Assembly: GCF_900163865.1 (NCBI RefSeq)
Contig: NZ_FUKU01000067.1
Coordinates: 1-64,000, forward strand
Origin: Sphingobacterium sp. JB170
GTDB taxonomy: Bacteria; Bacteroidota; Bacteroidia; Sphingobacteriales; Sphingobacteriaceae
Reading direction: 5' to 3'
DNA: 64,000 nt
The notes below the pieces were generated by a model. The model was given only the letters and a program-made list of their open reading frames with translations. It was not told the DNA's origin and made no database searches. The translations under genes were made by a program, and so were the position numbers. Shown one piece after another: positions 27,182 through 35,712 of this stretch. Each line of letters begins with the position of its first letter. Within the stretch, counting starts at the first letter, position 1.

Positions 27182-30100
27182 ATGAATAGACCTCTACTAA
27201 CCACCATGTGTCTGATCGCCTGTAGTGCATTTCAGGTCGTCAACGCACAGCAAACTTCCATCGCCGGTAAAATTACTGACGCCGATGGCTTCCCCATCAC
27301 TGGGGTTTCAATCGCTATAAAAGGAACCAATTTAGGGACCTCGACGAATGAAAGCGGCCTTTTTTCCATCAATGCAAACCCTAATGCGACACTGGTGATT
27401 ACGGCTATCGGATTCCAGAAGCAAGAAGTCGCACTGACTGGCAGAAAGACCATTAACCTAAGCCTTATTAGCAATGAAACATCCTTGGATGAAGTCATGG
27501 TTGTCGCCTACGGAACAGCAAAGAAAAGCACCTATACAGGGTCAGCCGCAACGGTCAGCGCCGAACAAATCGAAAAACAGCCAGTGACCTCTTTTGAAAA
27601 AGCGCTAGCCGGCCAGGTTGCTGGTCTTCAAGTAAGCACAACATCCGGACAAGCCGGTGCGACTCCGTCGATTCGTATTCGCGGAATTGGATCAATGAGC
27701 GCTTCAAATGAACCACTATATGTAATTGATGGTGTTCCAGTTATATCAGGGGAAACATCTCAGCTCGAAGATCACATCTACAACAGCAATAACGTGATGA
27801 GTACGCTCAACCCCAGTGATATAGAGAGCATGACGGTGCTAAAAGATGCAGCAGCGTCTTCGCTTTATGGTTCACGCGCGGCAAATGGCGTGGTGATTAT
27901 CACGACAAAACGAGGTAAATCGGGCGCGCCAAAAATCGATTTCAAGTCCAGTCTTGGTCTTAGTCCTTCCTGGGCAACGGACAACTACGAGACAGCTGAC
28001 CCGCAAGACCAGATCAACACCCTATATAGCCTGCTATTCGATTCACGGATTGCAGGTGGCTTAAGCGACCAAGCAGCGAACACCTGGGTGCTAAACCGCT
28101 TCAACAATAACTTTGGCAAGCACGGCTATGAATTCTCGACAGACGGCACATCGATGTGGGAAAATGTGCACATCAGCGGAAAAACCGATGGCATAGAGAA
28201 TCGGGAGGGTAAATATTTCGACTGGGATAATGCCTTATTTAGGACTGGCGTATTCAACTCCAACGATATCGCAGTAAGCGGTGCAACAGAGAAGACCAAC
28301 TACTACACATCGTTAAATTACACGACCGACAAAAGTAGGGCCATCGAAAACAACTATAACCGGGTATCGGGCCGCGTCAACCTAACGCAGAAAATAGGTA
28401 AAATGCTGGAGTTTGGCAGTAACATCAACTTCGGACGGACAAAACTAATAGGTTTAAACGACACGCGTAACACCAGTACAAATTATCTGTATCAAACGCG
28501 GAATTTATTATGGCCCCTCTATTGGCCGACAGATTACAAGACGGGAGAGGATTGGATTGATCGCTACGGTAGCTTAGCACAAAATCAACTATATTACAAC
28601 AATGAATGGGAAAACTGGTCAAAGACTTCCCGCCTATCAGCTATAGAATCACTTAATCTAAAGCTAACAAATGACCTGAATATAAAAACAGTATTTTCTT
28701 ACGATGACACGGAAACAAAGGATCATATCTACTACAGCGCCAAGCATTATACCGGCGCGACCGATAATGGTACTGTTTCGGAGATGTCAACCAACTACCG
28801 TAAATTGGTATCCTCTACTACTGCGAATTACAACAAGAGCTACGGCGTACATAATCTCGGTTTACTAGCAGGGTTTGAAGCGGAAAAGAACGACATTGAA
28901 TATATCCGTGCTACGGGGAAAGATTTACCAAATTCAGGACTTCCAACTGTAGCGACAGCTGGGTCTCTTGATGCCACCGCATACAGCTGGGGAAACACGA
29001 TGATGTCCGTCCTCTCGCGTGCGGAATACAATTATGACGAACGCTATTTTGCATCTGCTTCTTACCGCCGTGACGGATCCTCAAAACTGAGTCCTGATGA
29101 ACGCTGGGGAGACTTCTGGTCCGTTGCAGGCGCATGGACGCTTTCGAATGAGAGCTTCCTTAAAGATGTACCCGAAATTAACAATCTACGTTTACGTGCA
29201 TCCTACGGTGTAAACGGAACACTACCGATTGACAACTTCTCCTGGCGACCACTAGTCAGTTACGGGTCAAAATACATGGCAAGCCCGGGCGGTGGCATAA
29301 GTAACTCGGCTAATCCGGACCTCTCATGGGAGCGTAACTTCACCACCAATATCGCCGTAGAATTTGGCTTATTTAATAACAGGTTATTTGGTACCGTAGA
29401 ATACTTTAACCGCGATTCTAAAGATCTATTGCAAAATGTGCCACAATCCATGATCACCGGTTTTTCTAGCAGCATGAAAAATGTTGGACAGATTAATAAT
29501 AAAGGGGTCGAAATTGAACTAGGTTCCGAAATTGTCAAGAATGAAGACTGGAAATGGACGCTTTCTGTAAACGCTAGTCACATAAATTCGAAAGTGATCA
29601 GCCTTAACGGTGGAGAAGACATCATCTGGAATGATCCAACAGGGGGAGACGCTCGAGCGCGTTACATTTACAGGGAAGGACAATCGACATTAGCTTTCTA
29701 TGGGTTGGAATGGGCCGGAACCGACCAAACAAATGGTAAAAACATGTGGTTTTTAAATGATCCAGAAGCTGGTGAAGGCGATTTTCAAATCGACGGTAGA
29801 GCAGCGAGCTATGACTATACAGCGGCGCAGCGTACCATCATAGGAAACGGTACACCTAAAGTATATGGCGGGATAAACTCCAGTGTGGATTACAAAGATT
29901 TCAGTCTGGGCTTAAACTTCATATATCGTTTAGGTGGAGACATATATGACTCTGCAGACAAAGATGTTGCAGATGACGGATATTACTGGGAACGTATACA
30001 CTCCCAATATTTTATAGACGAAACCTGGAGCCCACAGAATCCCAACGGCACACTACCGATGGTATCCGGACGGGATTTAGAAGATGTTAATCAAGTTAGT

Positions 30101-30343
30101 TCGCGGCATCTTTACAGCGGCACGTACCTACGCTTGAAAAACGTCTCGCTGACCTATAACATACCTTCACACTTAACCGATCGAATTAAGATGAGTAACG
30201 CCCGCGTTTTCTTCAACGGTAGCAATCTCTTGACATTCTCGAAGTTCAAACATGCTGATCCGGAAGTGAACCAATTTAGCACACGTGGGTGGGAAACCCC
30301 AATAGCTAAAACCTATACTTTTGGTGTAGAATTCTCCTTTTAA
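27182..30343 (+). CDS. SusC/RagA-family TonB-linked outer-membrane transporter (pair 2)
   Basis: This 1053-residue importer has a signal peptide (ending VVNAQ) and a carboxypeptidase-D-like domain (about 25-95: SIAGKITDADGFPITGVSIA). The junction DEVMVVAYGTAKKSTYTGSA follows, then a plug (about 115-225: PLYVIDGVPVISG, VLKDAAASSLYGSRAANGV) and a barrel ending KTYTFGVEFSF. The family is known to import oligosaccharides, peptides or other large nutrients by TonB-driven gating. The SusD partner starts 17 bases later. Muropeptide and glycoasparagine enzymes lie just upstream, so peptide or glycopeptide substrates are a reasonable guess, though a terminator separates the operons. Confidence 0.95.
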   Translation: MNRPLLTTMCLIACSAFQVVNAQQTSIAGKITDADGFPITGVSIAIKGTNLGTSTNESGLFSINANPNATLVITAIGFQKQEVALTGRKTINLSLISNETSLDEVMVVAYGTAKKSTYTGSAATVSAEQIEKQPVTSFEKALAGQVAGLQVSTTSGQAGATPSIRIRGIGSMSASNEPLYVIDGVPVISGETSQLEDHIYNSNNVMSTLNPSDIESMTVLKDAAASSLYGSRAANGVVIITTKRGKSGAPKIDFKSSLGLSPSWATDNYETADPQDQINTLYSLLFDSRIAGGLSDQAANTWVLNRFNNNFGKHGYEFSTDGTSMWENVHISGKTDGIENREGKYFDWDNALFRTGVFNSNDIAVSGATEKTNYYTSLNYTTDKSRAIENNYNRVSGRVNLTQKIGKMLEFGSNINFGRTKLIGLNDTRNTSTNYLYQTRNLLWPLYWPTDYKTGEDWIDRYGSLAQNQLYYNNEWENWSKTSRLSAIESLNLKLTNDLNIKTVFSYDDTETKDHIYYSAKHYTGATDNGTVSEMSTNYRKLVSSTTANYNKSYGVHNLGLLAGFEAEKNDIEYIRATGKDLPNSGLPTVATAGSLDATAYSWGNTMMSVLSRAEYNYDERYFASASYRRDGSSKLSPDERWGDFWSVAGAWTLSNESFLKDVPEINNLRLRASYGVNGTLPIDNFSWRPLVSYGSKYMASPGGGISNSANPDLSWERNFTTNIAVEFGLFNNRLFGTVEYFNRDSKDLLQNVPQSMITGFSSSMKNVGQINNKGVEIELGSEIVKNEDWKWTLSVNASHINSKVISLNGGEDIIWNDPTGGDARARYIYREGQSTLAFYGLEWAGTDQTNGKNMWFLNDPEAGEGDFQIDGRAASYDYTAAQRTIIGNGTPKVYGGINSSVDYKDFSLGLNFIYRLGGDIYDSADKDVADDGYYWERIHSQYFIDETWSPQNPNGTLPMVSGRDLEDVNQVSSRHLYSGTYLRLKNVSLTYNIPSHLTDRIKMSNARVFFNGSNLLTFSKFKHADPEVNQFSTRGWETPIAKTYTFGVEFSF

Positions 30344-30360
30344 CTTTTTGAAAAAAAGCC

Positions 30361-31845
30361 ATGAAAAAATCATTTATAATAACATGCTTAGCCGCGGCAT
30401 TAATCTCTACCTCCTGTAGCGATTTTCTAAACGTTGAGCCAACAGACTCTACCGATGCACCCACTGCGATTGCCACATCTAAAGATGCACAGGTTGTCAT
30501 CAACGGATTGATGAGCAAGTTAACATCTTCCGATTACTACGGAAGAACATTCCCTTTATACGCCGATGCCAAAGGTGGCGATATTACGATCGGTTCACAG
30601 GGCCGTGGATATGACGCATTATATGTTTTTAACCATAGCGAGTCTTCGAATGCCTATTCGGGTTTTTGGTCGCAAGGGTACCATTGTATACTTCAGGTAA
30701 ATAACCTACTAGGAGCCATTGAGACAATGCAATCCCAAGGGAGCGCGGAAGATTTCGACGATAAAATCGGTCAAGCACTCACCCTCCGCGCGTTGGTATA
30801 CTTTGATCTCGTCCGTTTGTATGGTGAGCCTTATAACGAAGATAAGACTGCGCTCGGGGTTCCTAATATCACGGAAGTCCTTCCCAACGAAGCTAAAGAG
30901 CTTCGCAATACGGTCGAAGAAAACTACGCACAGATTATTAGTGACCTTACCGCAGCAGAGGACCTTCTTAGCGATGACAAAAGCAACGGTTTTGTCAACT
31001 ACTATGGCAATCTCGCGCTGCAGTCACGTGTATACCTGTATATGGAAGACTACGACAAAGCGTTAACGGCCGCGCAAAAAGTTATGGACTCGGAAAAGTA
31101 CACCTTGTATTCAAACGATGAATGGGCGGCTTCCTGGACGAAAGAATTTGGAACGGAATCGATATTGGAATTCGGAATTTATCCGAACGAAGAAGACCTA
31201 GGAAATACTTCATTAGGGGCTATGTACCGTAAAAAAGGACACGGAAGCACCAGCATACTAGGTTATTTTATAGCCAGTACGGATTTCCTAACTAAACTAT
31301 CCGAAGACATGACCGACGTACGCTGGGCAGTGATGGAAGAAGATGAATTTAGTGAGACCTCTGAACATCCGGCCGAACGATTGGGATCGTCCTACAAATA
31401 CAGCGGGAGCACGAGTCTTGCCGGGGATAAAAACGCCTCGAACAGTACCGCGGTGAACATCAAAGTCATTCGCCTCTCCGAGGTATATTTGAATGCGGCA
31501 GAAGCGGCTTTCTTGAAACCCGCACCGGACAAAAAAGCAGCCGTAACTTACCTTAACGCGATCCGCAAACGCTCCCCAGGCTTGGTGCCAGCAACGGCAG
31601 CCACGCTTACATTCGACATGATTAAGTCAGAGCGCGGCAAAGAGTTGTTTACCGAAGGACATCGCTTTTTCGATAAAATACGCTGGAATGATAACATCAC
31701 ATTCGACGACGCATTAGGTTCGATTCCTACCATACACCGCGAGAAAACAATCGATAGAACATTCTATAAAACGATTCTACCGATCTCGATCGATGAAATA
31801 AATGCGAACCCAGAAATTGAAGCGCAGCAAAACCCAGGCTATTAA
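30361..31845 (+). CDS. SusD/RagB-family outer-membrane nutrient-binding lipoprotein (pair 2)
   Basis: This 494-residue surface lipoprotein is the lid partner of SusC 2. The signal peptide ends in the lipobox TSCSDFLN. Family features are DFLNVEPTDSTDAPTAIATS at the mature start, the TPR-like QALTLRALVYFDLVRLYGEPY, and the C-terminal VIRLSEVYLNAAEAAF, YLNAIRKR and LFTEGHRFFDKIRW. The final ILPISIDEINANPEIEAQQN is the classic SusD ending. No enzyme gene follows. A perfect 13-base-pair terminator ends the operon (31931). Confidence 0.93.
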   Translation: MKKSFIITCLAAALISTSCSDFLNVEPTDSTDAPTAIATSKDAQVVINGLMSKLTSSDYYGRTFPLYADAKGGDITIGSQGRGYDALYVFNHSESSNAYSGFWSQGYHCILQVNNLLGAIETMQSQGSAEDFDDKIGQALTLRALVYFDLVRLYGEPYNEDKTALGVPNITEVLPNEAKELRNTVEENYAQIISDLTAAEDLLSDDKSNGFVNYYGNLALQSRVYLYMEDYDKALTAAQKVMDSEKYTLYSNDEWAASWTKEFGTESILEFGIYPNEEDLGNTSLGAMYRKKGHGSTSILGYFIASTDFLTKLSEDMTDVRWAVMEEDEFSETSEHPAERLGSSYKYSGSTSLAGDKNASNSTAVNIKVIRLSEVYLNAAEAAFLKPAPDKKAAVTYLNAIRKRSPGLVPATAATLTFDMIKSERGKELFTEGHRFFDKIRWNDNITFDDALGSIPTIHREKTIDRTFYKTILPISIDEINANPEIEAQQNPGY

Positions 31846-31930
31846 GCGCCGCAATCCGCGATGACGTTGCGGCTGAATCGCTACCATTAGCTCATTAACA
31901 AATTAGCAGAACGGTATGTAATCAGGCATC

Positions 31931-31963
31931 AGGGTCTGTCCCGCTACGGGACAGACCCTTTTT
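31931..31963 (+). terminator. Intrinsic terminator of SusCD pair 2
   Basis: agggtctgtcccg (31931-31943) pairs perfectly with cgggacagaccct (31947-31959) around a CTA loop and runs into TTTT. The stem is long and GC-rich, 85 bases past the SusD stop. Confidence 0.9.
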
Positions 31964-32062
31964 ACTTCCCGCTATCGCTACTAGGATAAAGAAGCAAACT
32001 CTGGAGATCTCTTAGTTCAAGATAAACCTATCGGTGCCCTTTTAACGTTATGATATCGAATG

Positions 32063-32647
32063 CTATTTACGTAAAATTTCAAACTGAATAGGTTTAAATA
32101 TAAAATTATTAGATTGCTCGGCCGAGCAGGCCGTTAGCCCCACAATTAAATCCATTTTTGCTTCAAACAAAACATAATCACCAGCCTTACTTTGAGGTGG
32201 ATCTACCGAAAGTTCACCGTCTAAACCAAATTGAACATTCATAAATATATTAAAAGCCGTAGGAATATCGTCGGGTTGAATCCCATATTCGGCCAGATTG
32301 GTATAGAGATTTTCAAAACAGCTCGGATGATATTCCGGATTGTCGTAAAGTATCTGAAAAGTCTCCGGACTGCAGGGAGCCAAAAGAAAATCATTACGTC
32401 CATTGGTGTCTTCTAAGATATCCACCATTTTGCGACTTCTATTGCTCCACAAATGATGCCCTTTGGTAATCAATATCGTATTTTCGAAATCCATCGTTTT
32501 TCCAGCTGAAATTTTCTCTCTACTGTCCTGCGCATTAAAAAGCACCATATCGCTAACTTGTTCTCCTACGGGATCTATCACGCGTAATATCTCGCCTTTT
32601 TTTAATTTAAATGCTTTACCCGTTTGCTTTTCTATAGTTTGAATCAT
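32063..32647 (-). CDS. DUF1989 / urea carboxylase-associated family protein
   Basis: This 194-residue cytoplasmic protein has the DUF1989 pattern: LKKGEILRVIDPVGEQVSDMV at the start, MDFENTILITKGHHLWSNRS, the cysteine segment LLAPCSPETF, the histidine/cysteine segment YHPSCFENL, and NIFMNVQFGLDGELSVDPPQ. The C-terminal AGDYVLFEAKMDLIVGLTAC is also conserved. Cysteines and histidines suggest a metal site. Relatives accompany urea/guanidine carboxylase and are linked to guanidine-type nitrogen metabolism, but their own reaction is uncertain. Here there is no carboxylase. It lies 42 bases after a GntA-like heme enzyme gene on the same strand, so the two are probably one operon. Confidence 0.85.
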   Translation of the reverse strand: MIQTIEKQTGKAFKLKKGEILRVIDPVGEQVSDMVLFNAQDSREKISAGKTMDFENTILITKGHHLWSNRSRKMVDILEDTNGRNDFLLAPCSPETFQILYDNPEYHPSCFENLYTNLAEYGIQPDDIPTAFNIFMNVQFGLDGELSVDPPQSKAGDYVLFEAKMDLIVGLTACSAEQSNNFIFKPIQFEILRK

Positions 32648-32689
32648 TTGTGTATTTTATGGTCTATCGAATATTTTAGGTTCATATAA

Positions 32690-33397
32690 TTACCGTCGGA
32701 ACGGACACTTCCAACTTTGGCCTACCTGACGACCACTATATTGAGGGGCTTCCAAACCTTCCCCGTGATCTTTTAACATGGGATTGATATCTCCGTCATA
32801 CGTTGCTTCTCGCTCGCGGATAGCGCGTTTCATTTTTTCGTATAGGTTATTTTCACGAAGCTTTTCAAACTGACTATGTAGATTAAAGGCCATACCACAG
32901 TAGCCAAATCGTCGGGCCTTTCGACTAGCATTCGGGTGAATGCCCACGACAAAAAAGGCGGTGCCATGAAAACTAAAACTAAAATCATCCTCCTGAGGAT
33001 TGCTGCTAACAGCAGGATCCCACGGTTGGCTACCTTTTTCGAAATCATGAAGGCTTTGTAACTGTTCCCATAATTTTTTTTCGAAGGCAAGTTCCGATTG
33101 CACGACATCTGTAAATACCGCAATCATCGTCATATACTGACTATCTGCTGCGATTGTTTCCTTTATATACTTTTTGAGATCCCTCGCGAGTGACACGGTG
33201 CTTTCGGGATTTCCCATTTCTTCGTAAATACCAAATCGGTAATGGTTGGTGTGTATTGCGGACTTAGCACCTAAACATGGGTAATCGGTAGCGTCTACCT
33301 TTTGAATAAAATCTTGATAAATTTTTTGTATTCTCTTACTTGACTCGACTTCGATATCTTGCGGCATATAATAGGTCTCTCTCTTCTTTATTTCCAT
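32690..33397 (-). CDS. GntA-like YqcI/YcgG-family protein (candidate heme-dependent N-hydroxylase)
   Basis: This 235-residue protein belongs to the YqcI/YcgG family, whose best-studied member, GntA, hydroxylates a guanidino nitrogen in guanitoxin biosynthesis using heme. Conserved pieces include YPCLGAKSAIHTNHYRFGIY near residue 40, then FFVVGIHPNASRKARRFGYC and GMAFNLHSQFEKLRE, then a basic ending KDHGEGLEAPQYSGRQVGQ. Histidines in the first and third are candidate heme ligands. No signal peptide or membrane segment is seen. It is co-directional with a DUF1989 gene 42 bases later. No other guanitoxin genes are present, so the substrate may be arginine or another guanidino compound; this is inference. 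Confidence 0.8.
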   Translation of the reverse strand: MEIKKRETYYMPQDIEVESSKRIQKIYQDFIQKVDATDYPCLGAKSAIHTNHYRFGIYEEMGNPESTVSLARDLKKYIKETIAADSQYMTMIAVFTDVVQSELAFEKKLWEQLQSLHDFEKGSQPWDPAVSSNPQEDDFSFSFHGTAFFVVGIHPNASRKARRFGYCGMAFNLHSQFEKLRENNLYEKMKRAIREREATYDGDINPMLKDHGEGLEAPQYSGRQVGQSWKCPFRR

Positions 33398-33740
33398 GTT
33401 GCATCATTTACTTTGTAAGCTATACACCCCGGCACGTAATTGGCTGATTGCTTTTCCTTACGAACAATCAACCATCGGATTAGTTTTAATTTTGTCTTAT
33501 CAACAGATGAATACTTCAGTACACTGTTTGCAAAAATGGATCAAAAAACAGCGCATAACAATATATTAAATAACACGACTGTATTTATTTTCTCATAGCC
33601 ACTAGCACCTTTTACAAACAATTTTAGTGGTTGAATAAAGGAACGCACTACGGCTGGACAAGCCATTCATCACGATCGCTCCGACCTTGCCTGCCTCTGC
33701 CTCGAGCGGCAAGCAAAGTAGCGTAAAGTTAGGTGACTCC

Positions 33741-33769
33741 AATCATACCGCAAAAACACCGGTATGATT
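33741..33769. repeat. Perfect 10-base-pair hairpin, role unknown
   Basis: aatcataccg (33741-33750) and cggtatgatt (33760-33769) pair perfectly around a 9-base loop. There is no T-run on either side, so it does not look like a terminator. It could be an operator, a structured RNA element or an old mobile-element end. Confidence 0.4.
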
Positions 33770-33918
33770 CCGAGATTACCCGAGCTCATCTACCATTGAT
33801 CTACAGCTAGGCACTCCAAGACAATAAGTACCATATATTGTTATTTATCGTCCCTCTTGTGGGTAGCAACCTCTCAATGCTATCTGTCAAGATCGTCACC
33901 TACATACTGCCCGAACGC

Positions 33919-33950
33919 AAAAGGGGCTTACACGATGAAATGTAAGCCCC
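33919..33950 (-). terminator. Intrinsic terminator of the xylose operon
   Basis: ggggcttaca (33923-33932) pairs perfectly with tgtaagcccc (33941-33950). The AAAA before it gives a U-run on the minus strand, about 25 bases past the transporter stop. Confidence 0.85.
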
Positions 33951-33975
33951 ATTACCCTTATTAGCGTCCCTTTAA

Positions 33976-35658
33976 CTACCAGTAAAACGCATACAGCGCG
34001 ACGGTGATTAGAATTACAAGCAACGCGCCTGCAATAAATCCGGTGTGTGGTTTAAACATTTTCGTATCCACTTCAAGACCATTAGGAACAACTCCGCGCG
34101 CAATATCGATCTTACTGATGATAAACATCCCGATGATACATATAATGAACACAAAACCCATGCGGTCTAAAAATGGAATCTCGTAATATCCCGAAGCAGT
34201 GCTTAATACCGAGAAGCCCGATGAGCTTAAGAACGATAGATCCACATACGCCGGCATAAACTTAAATATAACCGATAATAGAAAGCCTCCTATTGTAGCA
34301 AACAAAGCAGCGTTCGACGTCGTTTTCTTCCAAAAGAATCCTAGGATGAACATTGCAAAAATTCCCGGAGAAACAAACCCAGTGTATTCCTGAATATACT
34401 GGAAACCACCCTTTTTATCGATTCCTAAGTGCGGCGCAATAAGTACTGCTAATACCATTGCTACAATGATCGTGATTTTACCTACGTTTACCAAGTTACG
34501 TTCACTCGCATTTCTATTGAAAACCTTCTGGTACACATCCAGCGAAAAAATCGTTGCAATACTATTGGCCTTCCCGGCAAGTGAAGCAACAACCGCTGCT
34601 GTAAGTGCCGCAAAAGACAAACCTTTAAGACCAACAGGTAACAGGTTCAGTAGAACTGGATATGCGCGGTCAGGGTTTAACTCCCCCCCTTGCAACATCT
34701 CGTTCTGGAAAAAACCATCTTTCCACAACACATACGCCGCAATACCTGGTAACACCACAATAATCGGCATCAAAAGTTTCAAAACAGCCGCAAAAAGAAG
34801 TCCGTTTCGCGCAGTTTTCAAATCTGCCCCCAATGCACGCTGGGTGATATACTGGTTACAACCCCAATAATTAAGGTTTACAATCCACATCCCCCCCACA
34901 AGCACTGTAAGACCTGGAAGGTCAAGGTAGTTCTCATTTTCTGGTTTAAGTATCATATGGAAATGTTCCGATGCCTTATTGACCATCGTTGAATATCCGC
35001 TGATAATTCCATCGCCTCCATAATGTTGCGAGACTAAATCTAATGCTAAATAGGTCGTTGCTAAACCACCTAAGATCAAAAAGAACACTTGTATAACGTC
35101 CGTGTAACCGATCACCTTCATTCCGCCAAGTGTAATAATCACGGCGAAGACAGCGATCGCATACATACAGAATTCCAAACTAAATCCTGAAATACTACTC
35201 ACCGCAAGAGCACCGAGGTAAAGGATCGAGGTCAAGTTCACCACCACATAGAGCATCAACCAAAACACCGCCATAATCATCGCCACGGTACCATTGTACC
35301 GTTTGTGCAAAAATTGTGGCATAGTGAAGATCTTATTCTTTAAGTAGACCGGTATAAAGAAGACAGCTACAATGATTAACGTTATAGCCGCCATCCATTC
35401 GTAGGTCGCAATAGCGAGCCCCATCTTAAAACCCGAGCCGCTCATACCGATAAACTGTTCGGCCGAAATATTCGAAGCAATAAGTGATGCCCCAATCGCC
35501 CACCAAGTGAGTGAACCTTCAGCCAAGAAGTAATCTTTGGAATCTCCCCCCACTACTTTAGATCTTTTTCGGTTATAGACCCAAATACCGTAACCAGCGA
35601 CGATTACGAAGTAAACAAGAAACACCAGGTAATCTTGCGTTGATAATATGTTATTCAT
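33976..35658 (-). CDS. Sodium:sugar symporter (SSS family), probable xylose importer
   Basis: This 560-residue inner-membrane protein of the sodium:solute symporter family has about 14 hydrophobic helices. The sodium/sugar core is visible in WWAIGASLIASNISAEQFIG and GSGFKMGLAIATYEW. WIVNLNYWGCNQYITQRALG, typical of the sugar (SGLT) branch, follows, then AALTAAVVASLAGKANSIATIFSLD, which contains the second sodium site. It is the last gene of xylB-xylA-transporter, 54 bases after xylA, so xylose is the likely substrate, imported with sodium. Another pentose or glucose cannot be excluded from sequence alone. Confidence 0.9.
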   Translation of the reverse strand: MNNILSTQDYLVFLVYFVIVAGYGIWVYNRKRSKVVGGDSKDYFLAEGSLTWWAIGASLIASNISAEQFIGMSGSGFKMGLAIATYEWMAAITLIIVAVFFIPVYLKNKIFTMPQFLHKRYNGTVAMIMAVFWLMLYVVVNLTSILYLGALAVSSISGFSLEFCMYAIAVFAVIITLGGMKVIGYTDVIQVFFLILGGLATTYLALDLVSQHYGGDGIISGYSTMVNKASEHFHMILKPENENYLDLPGLTVLVGGMWIVNLNYWGCNQYITQRALGADLKTARNGLLFAAVLKLLMPIIVVLPGIAAYVLWKDGFFQNEMLQGGELNPDRAYPVLLNLLPVGLKGLSFAALTAAVVASLAGKANSIATIFSLDVYQKVFNRNASERNLVNVGKITIIVAMVLAVLIAPHLGIDKKGGFQYIQEYTGFVSPGIFAMFILGFFWKKTTSNAALFATIGGFLLSVIFKFMPAYVDLSFLSSSGFSVLSTASGYYEIPFLDRMGFVFIICIIGMFIISKIDIARGVVPNGLEVDTKMFKPHTGFIAGALLVILITVALYAFYW

Positions 35659-35712
35659 TATACACGGTTTATTGTTATGATGGAAACGAAGGTAATAAAA
35701 GTATTAAAAAAT

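Larger units (their letters stand above)
33398..33975. other. Non-coding stretch with hairpins between the GntA-like gene and xylose transporter
   Basis: These 578 bases contain no open frame I can support. The left end should carry the promoter of the GntA-like operon. The middle has a hairpin of unknown role (33741-33769), and the right end has the terminator of the xylose operon (33919-33950). Confidence 0.6.
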
